Positions 34,728-45,300 of a DNA stretch of 64,000 nucleotides are shown piece after piece. The position numbers were made by a program, and so were the translations under genes. The notes beneath the pieces were generated by a model that was given only the letters and a program-made list of their open reading frames with translations, was not told the DNA's origin and did not search any database. The stretch lies in NCBI RefSeq assembly GCF_019578655.1, contig NC_063261.1, positions 3,182,201-3,246,200 on the forward strand. Direction: 5' to 3'. The stretch is from Ricinus communis (lineage: Eukaryota; Streptophyta; Magnoliopsida; Malpighiales; Euphorbiaceae). Within the stretch, counting starts at the first letter, position 1. Every line of letters starts with the position of its first letter.

Positions 34728-36205
34728 TGATATGCATCATTTTATACATATTTACATGCCCAATTGTTTACATTTTTTTGTATAGTTATCTTGTTTTATG
34801 CCAGAATCACTTGTGTTTTGGTTCCTTTCACGTTTTAGGTAATTATCGAGGGACATTATTAGTAATCGAGGGAAATAAGTGCAATTGCGGACCATAATCT
34901 ATCAAATTGAGCAAGGACTAGCATTCCAAGGTTGAGCACGGCGTGGACTCTGGCCGTGCTGAACCATCAAAATGTTTCCCTTCAAGAGTGCCATTTTGGC
35001 ACAGTTTCTGAAGCCACCACGGCCTCTACCCTGGCCCGTGGTGGTTCAACAGCAGTTAGAGCACGGCCTGGAAGAAATCGCAAGTTGCAAAATGTGGAGG
35101 TCCAGCACGGCCTGGACTCTGCCCGTGCTGATCAGCACGAGCTTGACCATGGCCGTGCTGAAAGATTTTTATAGGCAAAAACGATTTGCTAAATTAGGGT
35201 TCAATTTTCTGACTTGATTTCACATATACAAGCTTAAATTATCTTCTTCCAGACTTCAATACTCGACCTTAAAAGATAATTTCATCTATTGAAGGAAGGA
35301 TTACAATTGATTTAACATCAAATTGAAGATCAAGACAAGATTTGGGAGCATTCAAGAGGCAAATTAGGGTTTACTATTCTGAATTGGGAATTTAGGGTTT
35401 TTTATCTAACTTGAAGAAGAAGGTTGACATGCCTTCAATTTACTTTTCTGAATCTATTCTTTACTTTGTGTTGCTTATTAGTATGAGTAACTAAATTTGT
35501 CAAACCCATTTGGGGTTCCTATGTTGTTGGATTGATTTTAATGCTTATGAGATTTTGATTATCAATGCTTGTCTCTTCTTGCTTTCATTATTAATGAGAA
35601 ATAACTTATTCATGAGATGTTGTGAGTTGTGGTATTCAGATTGCTTTATGTAATTGAGAAATTCATTTAGTAATTAGAAATTTGAATAGCAGGAACTGGT
35701 TAATGATCACTTAGAGATAAGGGTAATTGACTAGCCAGATTAAGAATTAACAAAGCTTAATAGAGGTGGGTTAAACCTTAATGCTAATCGAATAATTGAT
35801 CATTAGGAAGAGATTCCAACTTTTGGTTATTAGGTTTAGGAATTCGGTTATCTCGAGAGGGAGATCGAATTCAGTTAAGAATTCATCCACGGGTAATTGC
35901 AATTGGTGACCAATATAATCTCTATCTTCACTAAAATCCAACTAGCTTAGGTCCCCTAGGGTTTGCTTTTTCCTTTGAGAGTTTTCCTAAATCCTTTCAG
36001 ATTATTTGACACTTAGTTAATTGTTTGTTCATATTTAATCATAGCATAATACTTCATCGATCTTGTTTAGGTTAGATAACATAAGACGCTGTAGTAGGTC
36101 TAAGATCACCCTTTCCTGAGAATACGACCTTGATACTCACCATTTGTACTAGTCTGCATCGTTAGGTTCACTGCCTTAAATTTTAGCTACATAAATAGCA
36201 TATCA
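34728..36205 (+). repeat. 5' LTR of E3
   Basis: 1478 bp, TGATATGCATC...ATAGCATATCA, with terminal inverted repeats TGATATGC/GCATATCA. CACGGCC and GGCCGTG motifs cluster at 34930-35165 (for example GCACGGCGTGGACTCTGGCC). Frames at 34932-35174 and 34972-35217 are translations of these motifs, not genes. The end is fixed by the primer site. Confidence 0.9.
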
Positions 36206-36211
36206 AGTTTT

Positions 36212-36228
36212 TGGCCTCGTTACCGGGG
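36212..36228 (+). other. primer-binding site of E3
   Basis: TGGCCTCGTTACCGGGG, two changes from the Athila primer site TGGCGCCGTTGCCGGGG seen in E1. The changes are probably decay. Confidence 0.8.
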
Positions 36229-36372
36229 AACTTTTTGTGTGAACTAGAGTGAATTTGTGTTTTGTTAATTTAGCCATATTTATTTTTCAATCTATATTTT
36301 GCTTTATTTTATTATTTTATTATTTTAACTACTTTTTTTCTTTGGTTGCTACCTTCCATTCTTAGGTAGTTT

Positions 36373-37170
36373 ATGACCAGGAGCATTAGCTTTGATCTTG
36401 TAGAGCCTCTGTCTGATCCAGAACGATCCCTCAAACTTTTAAGGAAGCGTTTGCAATCAGAAGAGAAGGAAATTGAGGTTGAGGTACCTGTTGATAGACC
36501 AGAAGGGATGGAGAATCATAACGGAAATGACGCGGCGGACGCCAACAGAACGATGTATGAGTTTGCTAGACCATCATTAGATGGGACACAAACGAGTATA
36601 CTCAGACCGGCGGTGGCAGCTAACAACTTCGAAATAAAGCCAAATGTGATCCAGATGGTACAACAAAGTGTACAGTTTGGAGGGCTGCCAAGTGAGGATC
36701 CCAATGCCCATATAGCCAACTTTTTAGAGATATGCGACGCGTTCAAGATAAATGGAACTACCGATGATGCCATCCTGCTGAGATTATTTCCATTTTCTTT
36801 AACGGATAGAGTAAAGAGATGGCTGCAGTTCCTTCCACCGAACACTATCACTACCTGGAAATCCTTGGCTGAAAAATTTCTTTACAAGTACTTTCCTCCA
36901 ACTAAGACTGCTAAATTGAGAAATGACATTTCTTCTTTTATGCAGATGGACAATGAGAGCATGTACGATGTCTGGGAGAGGTACAAGGACTTGTTGAGAT
37001 GCTGTCCACACCACGGTCTACCAATATGGATGCAGGTTCAGACCTTTTACAGCGATTTGAACCTTGCTACTAGGCAAATGGTGGACGCTGCAGTAGGTGA
37101 AGCCTTGAACAACAAGATGTTAGAGCAGGCGCAAAACCTGATAGAGGAGATGGTCATGAACAACTACTAG
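36373..37170 (+). CDS. Athila-type Gag (capsid), 265 codons
   Basis: Uninterrupted frame from MTRSISFDLVEPLSDPERSL. The retrotransposon gag core spans about residues 95-230: NVIQMVQQSVQFGGLPSEDP, HIANFLEICDAFKINGTTDD, LFPFSLTDRVKRWLQFLP, TWKSLAEKFLYKYFPP, and the tail MLEQAQNLIEEMVMNNY. The TAG that ends it probably replaced CAG, because the next codons (WQSSRSR) continue the usual Athila Gag sequence. Gag builds the cytoplasmic particle. This start is the first ATG of the frame, about 145 bp after the primer site. Confidence 0.85.
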   Translation: MTRSISFDLVEPLSDPERSLKLLRKRLQSEEKEIEVEVPVDRPEGMENHNGNDAADANRTMYEFARPSLDGTQTSILRPAVAANNFEIKPNVIQMVQQSVQFGGLPSEDPNAHIANFLEICDAFKINGTTDDAILLRLFPFSLTDRVKRWLQFLPPNTITTWKSLAEKFLYKYFPPTKTAKLRNDISSFMQMDNESMYDVWERYKDLLRCCPHHGLPIWMQVQTFYSDLNLATRQMVDAAVGEALNNKMLEQAQNLIEEMVMNNY

Positions 37171-38056
37171 TGGCAATCCTCTAGGAGTCGGTTAGTAAAA
37201 CAGGGAATGGTCAACCGCTAGACAATTCAATAACAATTTGGCACCTTCAAGACTTCGACAAAGAAATTAGACCAGCTTCAAATACCAGTTCAAGCAGCCC
37301 AAATAAGTTGCGAGTTTTGTGGTGGCCCGCACTACGGTGCAAACTGTAATACGAAAGATATGTTTGCTAGCCCCTCTACTTCATCATTGTTTATGTTGAC
37401 CATGAACATGTTAATTACATGTGGAATAGACCCGGACAGCAGAACAACCCTTATAGCAGCACATACAATCCCGGATGGACAAATCACCCTAATTTTAGTT
37501 GGCACAATAATAATGCCCAAGGTTTCAGAGATCGATCGGCCCGTGACAGTTAATATTTGTGACCATCGAGCTTCCTCCACCAGTTGAGAAGAAATCTAAC
37601 TTGGAGGAGCTGATGATGAAGTTTGTCACATCGACTGAGATGAAGTTCTATCAGACCGATAGTGCTCTTAGAAATCAGCAAGCATCCATTCAGAACTTGG
37701 AAAATCAGATTGGGCAGATTTCTAAGATATTGTCTAAAAGGCAACAAGGAGCGCTCCCCAGCACCACTGAGTCTAACTCGAGGGAGCACGTGAACGCCAT
37801 CACTTTGTGTTCGGGTAAGTTTGTTTCAACTCCTTCTAAACCTATTTTTGATGATTCCACTATTGATGTGCAGGTTGAGGCGAGCAGTAAGGTTAAGGAA
37901 CTTGAGAGGCAAAAGGTGAAACCAATCCCAGCCAGGGAGTATCAACCCAAGATTCCTTATCCTGCTAGACTGAAGCAAGTAGAAGCACAAGAGCAGGTCA
38001 GTAAGCTTTTGGATATTTTTAGACAATTGCATACTAGCCTTTTGTCGATGTATTGA
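37171..38056 (+). pseudogene. Gag C-terminal half with zinc knuckle, frameshifted
   Basis: After the stop, the knuckle CEFCGGPHYGANC appears near 37308-37350. A frame change then gives the usual NNPYSSTYNPGWTNHPNFSW segment (37440-37500). From 37559 the frame is open: EMKFYQTDSALRNQQASIQN, LENQIGQI, EHVNAITLCSGK, and KPIPAREYQPKIPYPARLKQ, then a stop at 38056 followed directly by the overlapping protease frame. These are standard Athila Gag-protease linker features. Confidence 0.75.
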
Positions 38057-38616
38057 AGCAGATGCCAAAGTATGCCAAGTTCTTGAAGGACATACTTAAC
38101 AGCAAAAGCAAGCTAGAGGAGGTAGCATATGTTAAGCTCAATGAAGAGTGCTCAGCAGTGTTTCAAAGCAAGTTACCAGAGAAACATCACGACCCAGGGA
38201 GTTTTACTATTCCTTGCACTTTGGGTAACTTGTGTGTTGATGATGCATTAGCTGATTTAGGCGCTAGTGTAAATGGCATGCCCACAAGTATGTTCAATAA
38301 GCTAGGTTTAGGGGAAGCAAAACCCACTAGGATGTGCATTCAATTAGCTGATCATTCTGTTAAGCTTCCTAGGGGGATTGTAGAGAATGTGCTAGTCAAG
38401 GTAGATAAATTCATATTTCCTGTGGACTTTATGGTTATGGATATGGATAATGAGCATGGTGTGCCTTTGATTTTAGGGAGACCTTTCCTTGCCACGACTA
38501 GAGCTAAAATAGATGTATTTGAAGGAAAGCTAGAGCTTAATGTAGGGGATGACTGTGTTACTTTTAGTTTACGCCCATTTGGTAGTTCTCTCGTTGACTA
38601 TGTTCACGCCATCTGA
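38053..38616 (+). CDS. Athila-type aspartic protease domain, 187 codons
   Basis: It overlaps the previous frame by 4 bases. The catalytic loop reads ALADLGASVNGMP (family norm ALCDLGASINLMP). The flap and second conserved loop are GVPLILGRPFLATTRAKIDV, and the leader FTIPCTLGN is typical. All key residues (D, G, A/S) are present, so the domain may be structurally intact. It would process Gag. No RT follows: 38617-39005 is open in places (IDDALHAFLPVDVCY) but is not recognisable as pol. Confidence 0.8.
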   Translation: MKQMPKYAKFLKDILNSKSKLEEVAYVKLNEECSAVFQSKLPEKHHDPGSFTIPCTLGNLCVDDALADLGASVNGMPTSMFNKLGLGEAKPTRMCIQLADHSVKLPRGIVENVLVKVDKFIFPVDFMVMDMDNEHGVPLILGRPFLATTRAKIDVFEGKLELNVGDDCVTFSLRPFGSSLVDYVHAI

Positions 38617-39239
38617 GCTATTGACGGGATTGATCTTGCATGTGATAAGCCACCACAGGATATACTAATTGATGATGCTCTGCATGCTTTTTTGCCTGTT
38701 GATGTGTGTTATTCCTTTAAAGAAAACAACTTGTATCAATTTGAAACTTCATGCTATGATACATCCGAGAAGGGTAGTTGCAAGTTTGTTTATGACAGGT
38801 CATCTAGACAAATTGGAGTGGATGACTGGGCATCCCAACTCGGTATGGAGAGCACCTCCTTGGCCATCTGCTGTACACATTGGACCGCCTCCTTGCGGTT
38901 ATATGCCTCAAGCCCTAGCTTACAATGAGCCCACCTTCTCAATTTGTCAATGGGGCAGGAATGTTGCTGCAGAGTCCAGCTAAGCGACTCGACCATAAAG
39001 AAGCACTTTTTGGGAGGCACCCAAAATTTGAATTTTATGTTTTTATTAACGTTTTTATTTTTTCAGTCGTTTGCATGCTTGATGGTAGTTAGGAAACTTA
39101 CTTAATAATTAAACATAGTTGTATGAATCTAGGGTTGGAGTAATTTAAGTTGGATTTTTGGTAATTGGTGAAGATGGACTTCCCCGTTTGATTTATTTTA
39201 CTTGATTTACAGCCTAAATGTGTGCGTATATGTGTTAAA
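38617..39239 (+). other. E3 region replacing pol, and start of its 3' untranslated region
   Basis: After the protease stop a readable frame (AIDGIDLACDKPPQDILIDD, then EKGSCKFVYDRSSRQIG) runs to about 38925 with no domain I know. The landmark GGGAGGCACCCAAAA at 39012-39026 marks the region after pol. The junction between protease and this tail is the deletion or recombination scar of the lost RT-integrase block. 39027-39239 is AT-rich with no gene. Confidence 0.45.
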
Positions 39240-39369
39240 TGCAAGTAGGGAGTTCGGCGACTCGAGATGGCGAAGGAAAGCCCAGACTTCACCCGTCTAC
39301 CGCGGTTTCTGTTGGAACGCCATCTTGTGAAGATGGGTTTCAGATACTGTCCCTATTGGCTTTAGTACA
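39240..39369 (+). pseudogene. start of the Athila extra ORF in E3, truncated
   Basis: Following an acceptor-like AAATGCAAG, the frame MAKESPDFTRLPRFLLERHL starts near 39267 and is lost within about 30 codons where copia sequence (ending AAGTGGGAGAT) takes over. Identification rests on position after the GGGAGGC landmark, so it is tentative. Confidence 0.3.
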
Positions 39370-39379
39370 AGTGGGAGAT
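39368..39379 (+). other. copia polypurine tract
   Basis: CAAGTGGGAGAT immediately before TGTTAG is the usual end of copia internal regions; TGGCTTTAGTA before it also fits. It shows that the following LTR is a 3' LTR. Confidence 0.8.
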
Positions 39380-41301
39380 TGTTAGATGTATATCCTAAAA
39401 TTCAATTGGACTTTTGCGTTTTGGTTCATACATTATGATATTATTATGTAATGAATGTCATTTTATTAATGTCAGTTGTCTTTCATTCATTTTTGTAGTA
39501 ATATAATTATTGAATGAGTTTAATAATATTTATTACAGACACCATTCTCGAGAGTTGAGAATATGAGTGATGGAGGATCTTTAGAATAAATATTATAAAA
39601 TAGTTTTTAGTTGTAGGATTAAATATTGGACATCTTTAATCCAGAAGACCAACATAACGTGTTTAACCCTATGATTAGTATGAGATACTAATATATTTAT
39701 AGGATGATGAGTCTCGTGCCATTTAGTATGAGTTACTAAGTTAATCATTATGGGTCATTTGTGAGATAGGTGGACTGAATATGACTTAAAGATATAATGA
39801 ATAACATGGATGATTTACTTAAGTCACTAATTCATTATTAAGTTATGATGGTGTAACTAATCCTTAGACCTGAGGTGATAGAGTTTTCTCATAAATATGT
39901 AATTGGAATTTACTTATGCTTTATATATCTGTTCATACCTAGAATGGGTACTTGTAGATAGTGGCTCTAGTTGCATATGCATGGAGTTAGGTGTTCATCA
40001 ACAAGGAATCCATTGCCTTGAGTAAACAAGGGGAATATCCTATATGATCCATAACATCTTGACTAGGAAATCCTTGGCCGAGGTAATTATGATTGATGGA
40101 AAAGGGATTTTCGTATTAATCATATTTAGACGAGATGTATCCTAGATTTGCTCATAGAATCAAGTTAGTGGATTTGACTATTCCATGATCCTCACTTGAT
40201 CGGGATACTGTTCAATGGAATGATTTCATTATACAGTAATCATAAATAAAGGGTTCATGGATAATCAATACCTTTATTATTAATTGGGTAATTATAATAT
40301 ATTGCTAGACGTCACTTTTAATTTATGGGAATGATTAAGGGAAAATTGATTAATTTTTACCTTAGTTAATTAAAGTGTTTTAATTAATATTAAATTCCCA
40401 CTTCTAATTAATAATGAATCTAGAAAGTCTCACACGTTAAGATAAACTCAAGCACGGTGATGGACTTAACTTGTATCTCGAGTAGGAAAACTAGCATCTT
40501 TCGAAGTTAAAGTCCATAAATATCTAACTAGTGATAATATATAATGTATAAGTGTTATATATTGAAGGAGCTGAACACATGTCATCACAATTTGTAATGA
40601 CATGTGTTTGTACTACAGCTTGACCCGTGTCATCACAAAAGGATTGATGATGACATGTGTTAAGAAAGCAGCTTGACACATGTCATCACCAAAAAGGTTT
40701 TATGATGACATGTGTTAAGAAAGCAGCTTGACACATGTCATCATAAAAGAGTTTTATGATGACGTGTGTCAATAGACATTGACACGTGTCATCACAAAAG
40801 AGTTTTATAATGACATGTGTCAATACTGCTTGACACATGTCATCACAAAAAAGTTTTGTAATGACATGTGTTTGTACAACTATAAGGATTATAAATCTTT
40901 AACACTATATAAGAGAGTTTTCTACTCCTATTATAATATATATAATTCGATATACTTACTATTATAACAAGATTATCATTGTAGAAAATACAAAAAAGGA
41001 GAAGAAGTTCTTCATCTTAAGGATTGAATAGCTTTGCTTGAGATTGGTTATGTGTGATAATCTCAAGGATTTGCAATTGCGAATCTTTATTTAATTCTAT
41101 AACAGAAATATCACCAATAATCAAGAATTGAATTCTGCTCTTTAAAGGTTGTAGTCTTTTTCTTTGTGTTCTTCAAGTTCATAAAGAAAAGTTAATTCCT
41201 TTTTCAAATTAAATCCTCAATTACAATTTGTAACCTTAATTTCCATGAGATGTGAAATGTTTAGAGCTTCTACTGCGCCACTACATATGTATTTTCCAAT
41301 A
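39380..41301 (+). repeat. 3' LTR of a truncated Ty1/copia element
   Basis: About 1.9 kb, TGTTAGATGTATATCCTAAA to ATTTTCCAATA; the ending TA probably derives from CA. No copia genes remain upstream except the polypurine tract. The LTR interrupts a family A Tat LTR, whose 3' part resumes at 41302. It contains the hairpin repeats at 40574-40873; the 62-codon frame at 40779-40967 is a translation of them. Confidence 0.75.
40574..40873. repeat. six tandem hairpin repeats in the copia LTR
   Basis: Six units start near 40574, 40620, 40674, 40729, 40780 and 40831, at spacings of 46-55 bp. Each is an inverted repeat: TGACACATGTCATCA, a loop such as CAAAAAGGTTT, then TGATGACATGTGTCA. Stems are about 13-15 bp with few mismatches. 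The core ACACATGT is itself palindromic. Confidence 0.9.
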
Positions 41302-41598
41302 ATAAATTGTTTGTATTTATAGAGAATAAATTATTAAACAATAAAATTAAAGACTAATATACACAAATAAGGAAGTTGGCTTCCGGATCCATCTTTGGAC
41401 TCTGTGGCGTAAGCTTTCTTATGGAATTTGAGAAACACCACTCATTAGTAAAAGTGTCTCAGTGACTACCCGAGTGGCGACTCCCATCTCCGCGCTAGTC
41501 TTAGTGCCTAGTTAGCGTGTTCTCAATTAGGTTGAAAAACTTTATAGTGTCGTAGTTGCTAAAGACACTTGGGTGCATGCCCGAAACCGCCACCCACA
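41302..41598 (+). repeat. 3' part of the 5' LTR of Tat element T3 (family A)
   Basis: It matches the last about 300 bp of the other family A LTRs (AATAAGGAAGTTGGCTTC, TGGCGACTCCCATCTC, ACTTGGGTGCATGCCCGAAA) and ends CCACCCACA. The left part is missing where the copia LTR ends. Confidence 0.85.
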
Positions 41599-41599
41599 A

Positions 41600-41618
41600 T
41601 GCCGACTCTATTGGGGAT
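41600..41618 (+). other. primer-binding site of T3
   Basis: TGCCGACTCTATTGGGGAT, one base after the LTR end. It is a decayed version of the Tat site TGGCGACTCCGCTGGGGA. Confidence 0.7.
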
Positions 41619-42365
41619 AAGAGAAGTTCATTCCAGTTTATGTTTGTTTTTAGATTTATTATTTAACAGATTATTCTTGCATTACTACACCTTCACACAC
41701 TGTACACATTGGTCCCTATAGACCCAATGGCGTCGGCTAATGGTTCTTTGGTTCCATTCGAATCCTAGAATTGTGACACTAACTACCATCCCTCACAAGT
41801 AATGAGTGAATTTCCTTCGTCGTATGGGCCCTTGAGTAGGGAGACAAGCCAATGAAGAAGACTTTTTGCTTGTGAGAGCCTTTTATCATTACCTAAGGCT
41901 TAGCCCATGGTAATAACCGTAGTAATCTCCCATAGGGACTTTGTTTCTTGCTATATGAGATGTTTTCCTTATAATATCTTAAAGCCTAAGAATTGAAAGG
42001 CCTTGGCCCAAAAATATGGAACTAGGCTCTAAGCCCAAAATATGTAGGCTTTTATGCTTACACAGAGAAACATTGTCTTGTTTGTTTTAATCTGCTTTGA
42101 TAGCTTATGGCATGCGCGTTGGGCCTACTATCCCTTGTTGATAGAAAGCCCAAACCAAAAATCCTACAGAAGAACTACTCATCAAGAATTGTGTGCAGGA
42201 GTAATAAGGTTGGAAGGATAAATTGTATACTACTGTGTGTGCTAACTTCTTTTTCTTTGTCCATGTGCATTTCGTGTGCATCATGCATACCATACATCTC
42301 ATGCATCAAACTAACTCTTTGTTTTCAAGCCATTTTAGATTATCATCCTTAATTTGGATAAGACA
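41619..42365 (+). other. T3 untranslated leader
   Basis: No gene. It aligns with the A1 and T4 leaders in order and content (for example CAAGTAATGAGTGAATTTCC, GAAAGGCCTTGGCCCAAAA). Short frames at 42105-42352 lie in this conserved noncoding stretch. Confidence 0.6.
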
Positions 42366-45300
42366 AGAATGGATATTAAGAGGGCCCATTTCACTAGCAA
42401 TCAAAACAAGAGCCCAAGAAGTAGCAGTTCAGAAGTTGAAACAAAGATAGCCCATGCGCAAGACATTGATGCTATCAAGACTACAGTTGTGGCTGACCTA
42501 AGGATTATGATACAAGAGGAAAAGGACTCCATGTGTGATGGTATATCATGGATCGGCCATCGATGTGTGTCCTTCTCGCATACTCCCTAGCAGGGATAAT
42601 TGCAAAAGATTTAAAGCCATCAGATATGGTGATAAGAGTCTATGACGAGACAAAACGAGATATGGAAGGAACATTCCCAGCACTAGTAAAGATGGGTCCT
42701 ATCGAATCCTAAATGGAGTTTACTATCTTGGACATCCTAGTAACTTTTGCACTATTATTGAGAAGGCCATGATTCCATGCCTTAGGAGGAGTTCCTACCA
42801 TTGTGCATCAGAAGGTCAAGTTCCTTCATGAAGGCGAAATAGTGACTATTAACATCGAAGGTGGTAAGGTTGCCTTGGCTATTCAAGAAACTGTGAAAGA
42901 GCTGGAAGTCCCCACTGGATTCCAAGTTGTTGTTCTCTATGAGGACTACATGGATCCTAAAGTAGCCAACATGTTCAAGAAGATGGATTTTATGCCAGGA
43001 ATAGGGCTAGAAAAGAACCAATAGGGTATTGCAGAGCTGCTAGACTTCAAAGGTCAGAAAACTCTGCACGAGTTGGGTTACCTTGAGGATGAAGATGAGG
43101 GCAAACCAAAGCGTAAGACTCTAAAAGACGTATTTTTCCAAAAAGTACAAGACTTACTCTAGGGAGCCCGAACCCGTCACAGTGGCTAGGACTGAGGTAC
43201 CAGGATTTAATATATTTAAGGATTTGATTGTCAATAGGATGGTCGAGTTAAGCATCAAGGACGTCCGTGCGAGGGTCACCACTAAGGTTGAGGAGCATAT
43301 AATTGACGTATTTTATGATGATGTAATAACGTCTAATCTTTATGTGGACGATGTTTCTTTTATTTCAAATATCAATAATATGAGTAATAATTATGCTCAC
43401 TTTATGATATTTTTCCTGATGGTAGTGTGCATCTTAATAATCATGACATGTGCATGTTTGACATTAATTCCATACAAATTGATTGATTTAATCTAGGCAC
43501 AAATGAAATTTAAGGAACATTATGATAGCTCATGATATAACTCGTGAGGAAAAAAGAGAATTGGAATAAATAATGAAAAAAAAGAAAAGAAGTATTTGCT
43601 TGGTCCTACGACGACATGCTCATGTTAGATAGAAAGATAGCAAAGCACCACATTCCAACTTATCTGCACATCAAGCCAATTAAGTAGAAAATGAGAAGGC
43701 TAAGAGCGGAATGGGTAGAGAAGATATGGGAAGAAGTCGTTAAGCATGTAAAAGCTAATTTTCTTGACTTAGTCAACTATCCCGAATGGTTGGTGAACAT
43801 CGTCCCAGTCCTGATAAAGGATGGTAAAGTTAAAATATATGTGGATTATCGGGACCTGAACAAGGTGTGCCCTAAGGACGACTTTCCCTTTCCATACAAA
43901 GACGTGATAATTAACAGCACTGCTTCAAGTGCAATGTATTCCTTCACTAATGGTTTCTTCGGTTACAACTAGATCATGATGGTAGTAATAAATAAGTTGA
44001 AGACATCGTTCATCACCGATTACTGTAAGGTTATGCCTTTTGGACTAAAGAATGTAAGGGCAACTTATTAAAGAGCAGCCACCACCTTATTTCATGACAT
44101 GATGTATAAAGAGGTAGAGGTCTATGTAGACGATATGATGGTAAACTCTAAAATAATGAAAGGGCATTATAAGTTCTTGATAAGTTCTTAGGACGAGTGG
44201 AAAGGTATAACCTAAGGCTCAATTCGAAGAAGAGCATATTCAGAGTAATATTAGGAAAGCTGCTCGGGCATATAGTGAGTCAACGTGGAATAAAAATTGA
44301 TTCGGACAAAATTAAGGCAATTCAAGAGATGCCAGCACCAAAGATAGAGAAAGAAGTGAGAGGATTTCTAGGATGTATACAATGCATCAGCAGGTTTATT
44401 TCCAAGCTCATAATGGTTTGTGATCCTATATTTAAGCTCTTAAGGAAAAACCAACCTGTTGTATAGGATGAATACTACTAGAAAGCCTTTGATAGGATTA
44501 AAGAGTATTTAATAAAGCCGTCAGTGCTAAAGTCACCGAAGGATGGAAGACCGTTGATTCTATACTTAGCCTTAGAAGAGGAAGCCATAGGGGCAATGGT
44601 AATGCTGTATGGGCCAAATAACGTAGAGCATGTGGTCTATTATCTTAGTAAGAAGTTGTTGCCTTGTGAGTCAAAGTATAACCTCGTAGAGAAGACGTGT
44701 CTAGCCATGATATAGGGTGCAAGCAATTTCAAAAATGGACCTCTTGAAGTACTTTTTCGAAGCTCCTTCTCTCACGGGGAAGCTGGCTAGATGGTTAGTT
44801 CTCCTAACAAAATTTGACATCGAGTATGTCACCAACAAGATAGTCAAGGATATGACTGTAGCAAAGTTTTTAGCTCAGAATGTGATTGAAGGAGATGACC
44901 CTTGGAATCTAGAGTTCCCCGATGAGAATCTAGGGGCAATCAAAATTCAAGAGTGGAAAATGTACTTCAATGGAGTTGTAAATGCAAGAGGTGCAAGGTT
45001 AGAAGTAGTTTTAATCACGTTAGAAGGAGAAATGCTACTAATGGCTAAGAGATTATATTTAAAGTGACCAATGATTTGACAAAGTACAAAGCTTGTTTAG
45101 ATTAGAAGCAGCCATGGTAGCAGGAGCAAAGTAGTTGATGGTCTATGGGGACTCCATGCTAGTAATCCAAAAAGCCATTGAGGAATGGGATGCAAAAGAA
45201 GGAAGATTGAAACCATATGTTAATTACCACAAGACTTTGGTTTAAAATTTTTCTAAGTACTCGTTCATATACTTACCGCAAGATGAGAACTAGATGGCGG

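Larger units (their letters stand above)
34728..39369 (+). mobile_element. Athila-type element E3 with gag and protease but no RT
   Basis: 5' LTR, primer site, gag, zinc knuckle, protease, then within 400 bp the Athila 3' landmark TTTTTGGGAGGCACCCAAAA (39006-39026) and the start of the extra ORF, after which the element is cut. The RT-RNase H-integrase segment is missing. The 3' LTR is not in the window. It was inserted into E2; the left flank is GTGCC (34723-34727). Confidence 0.8.

Noticed and set aside
34932..35217. Overlapping frames with HGLDSARADQHEL-like text, and the similar 32349-32597 frame
   Set aside because: They are translations of GCACGG/CCGTGC repeats in the E3 and E2 LTRs.
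40574..40873. CRISPR-like array
   Set aside because: The units are inverted repeats without unique spacers, inside a plant copia LTR.
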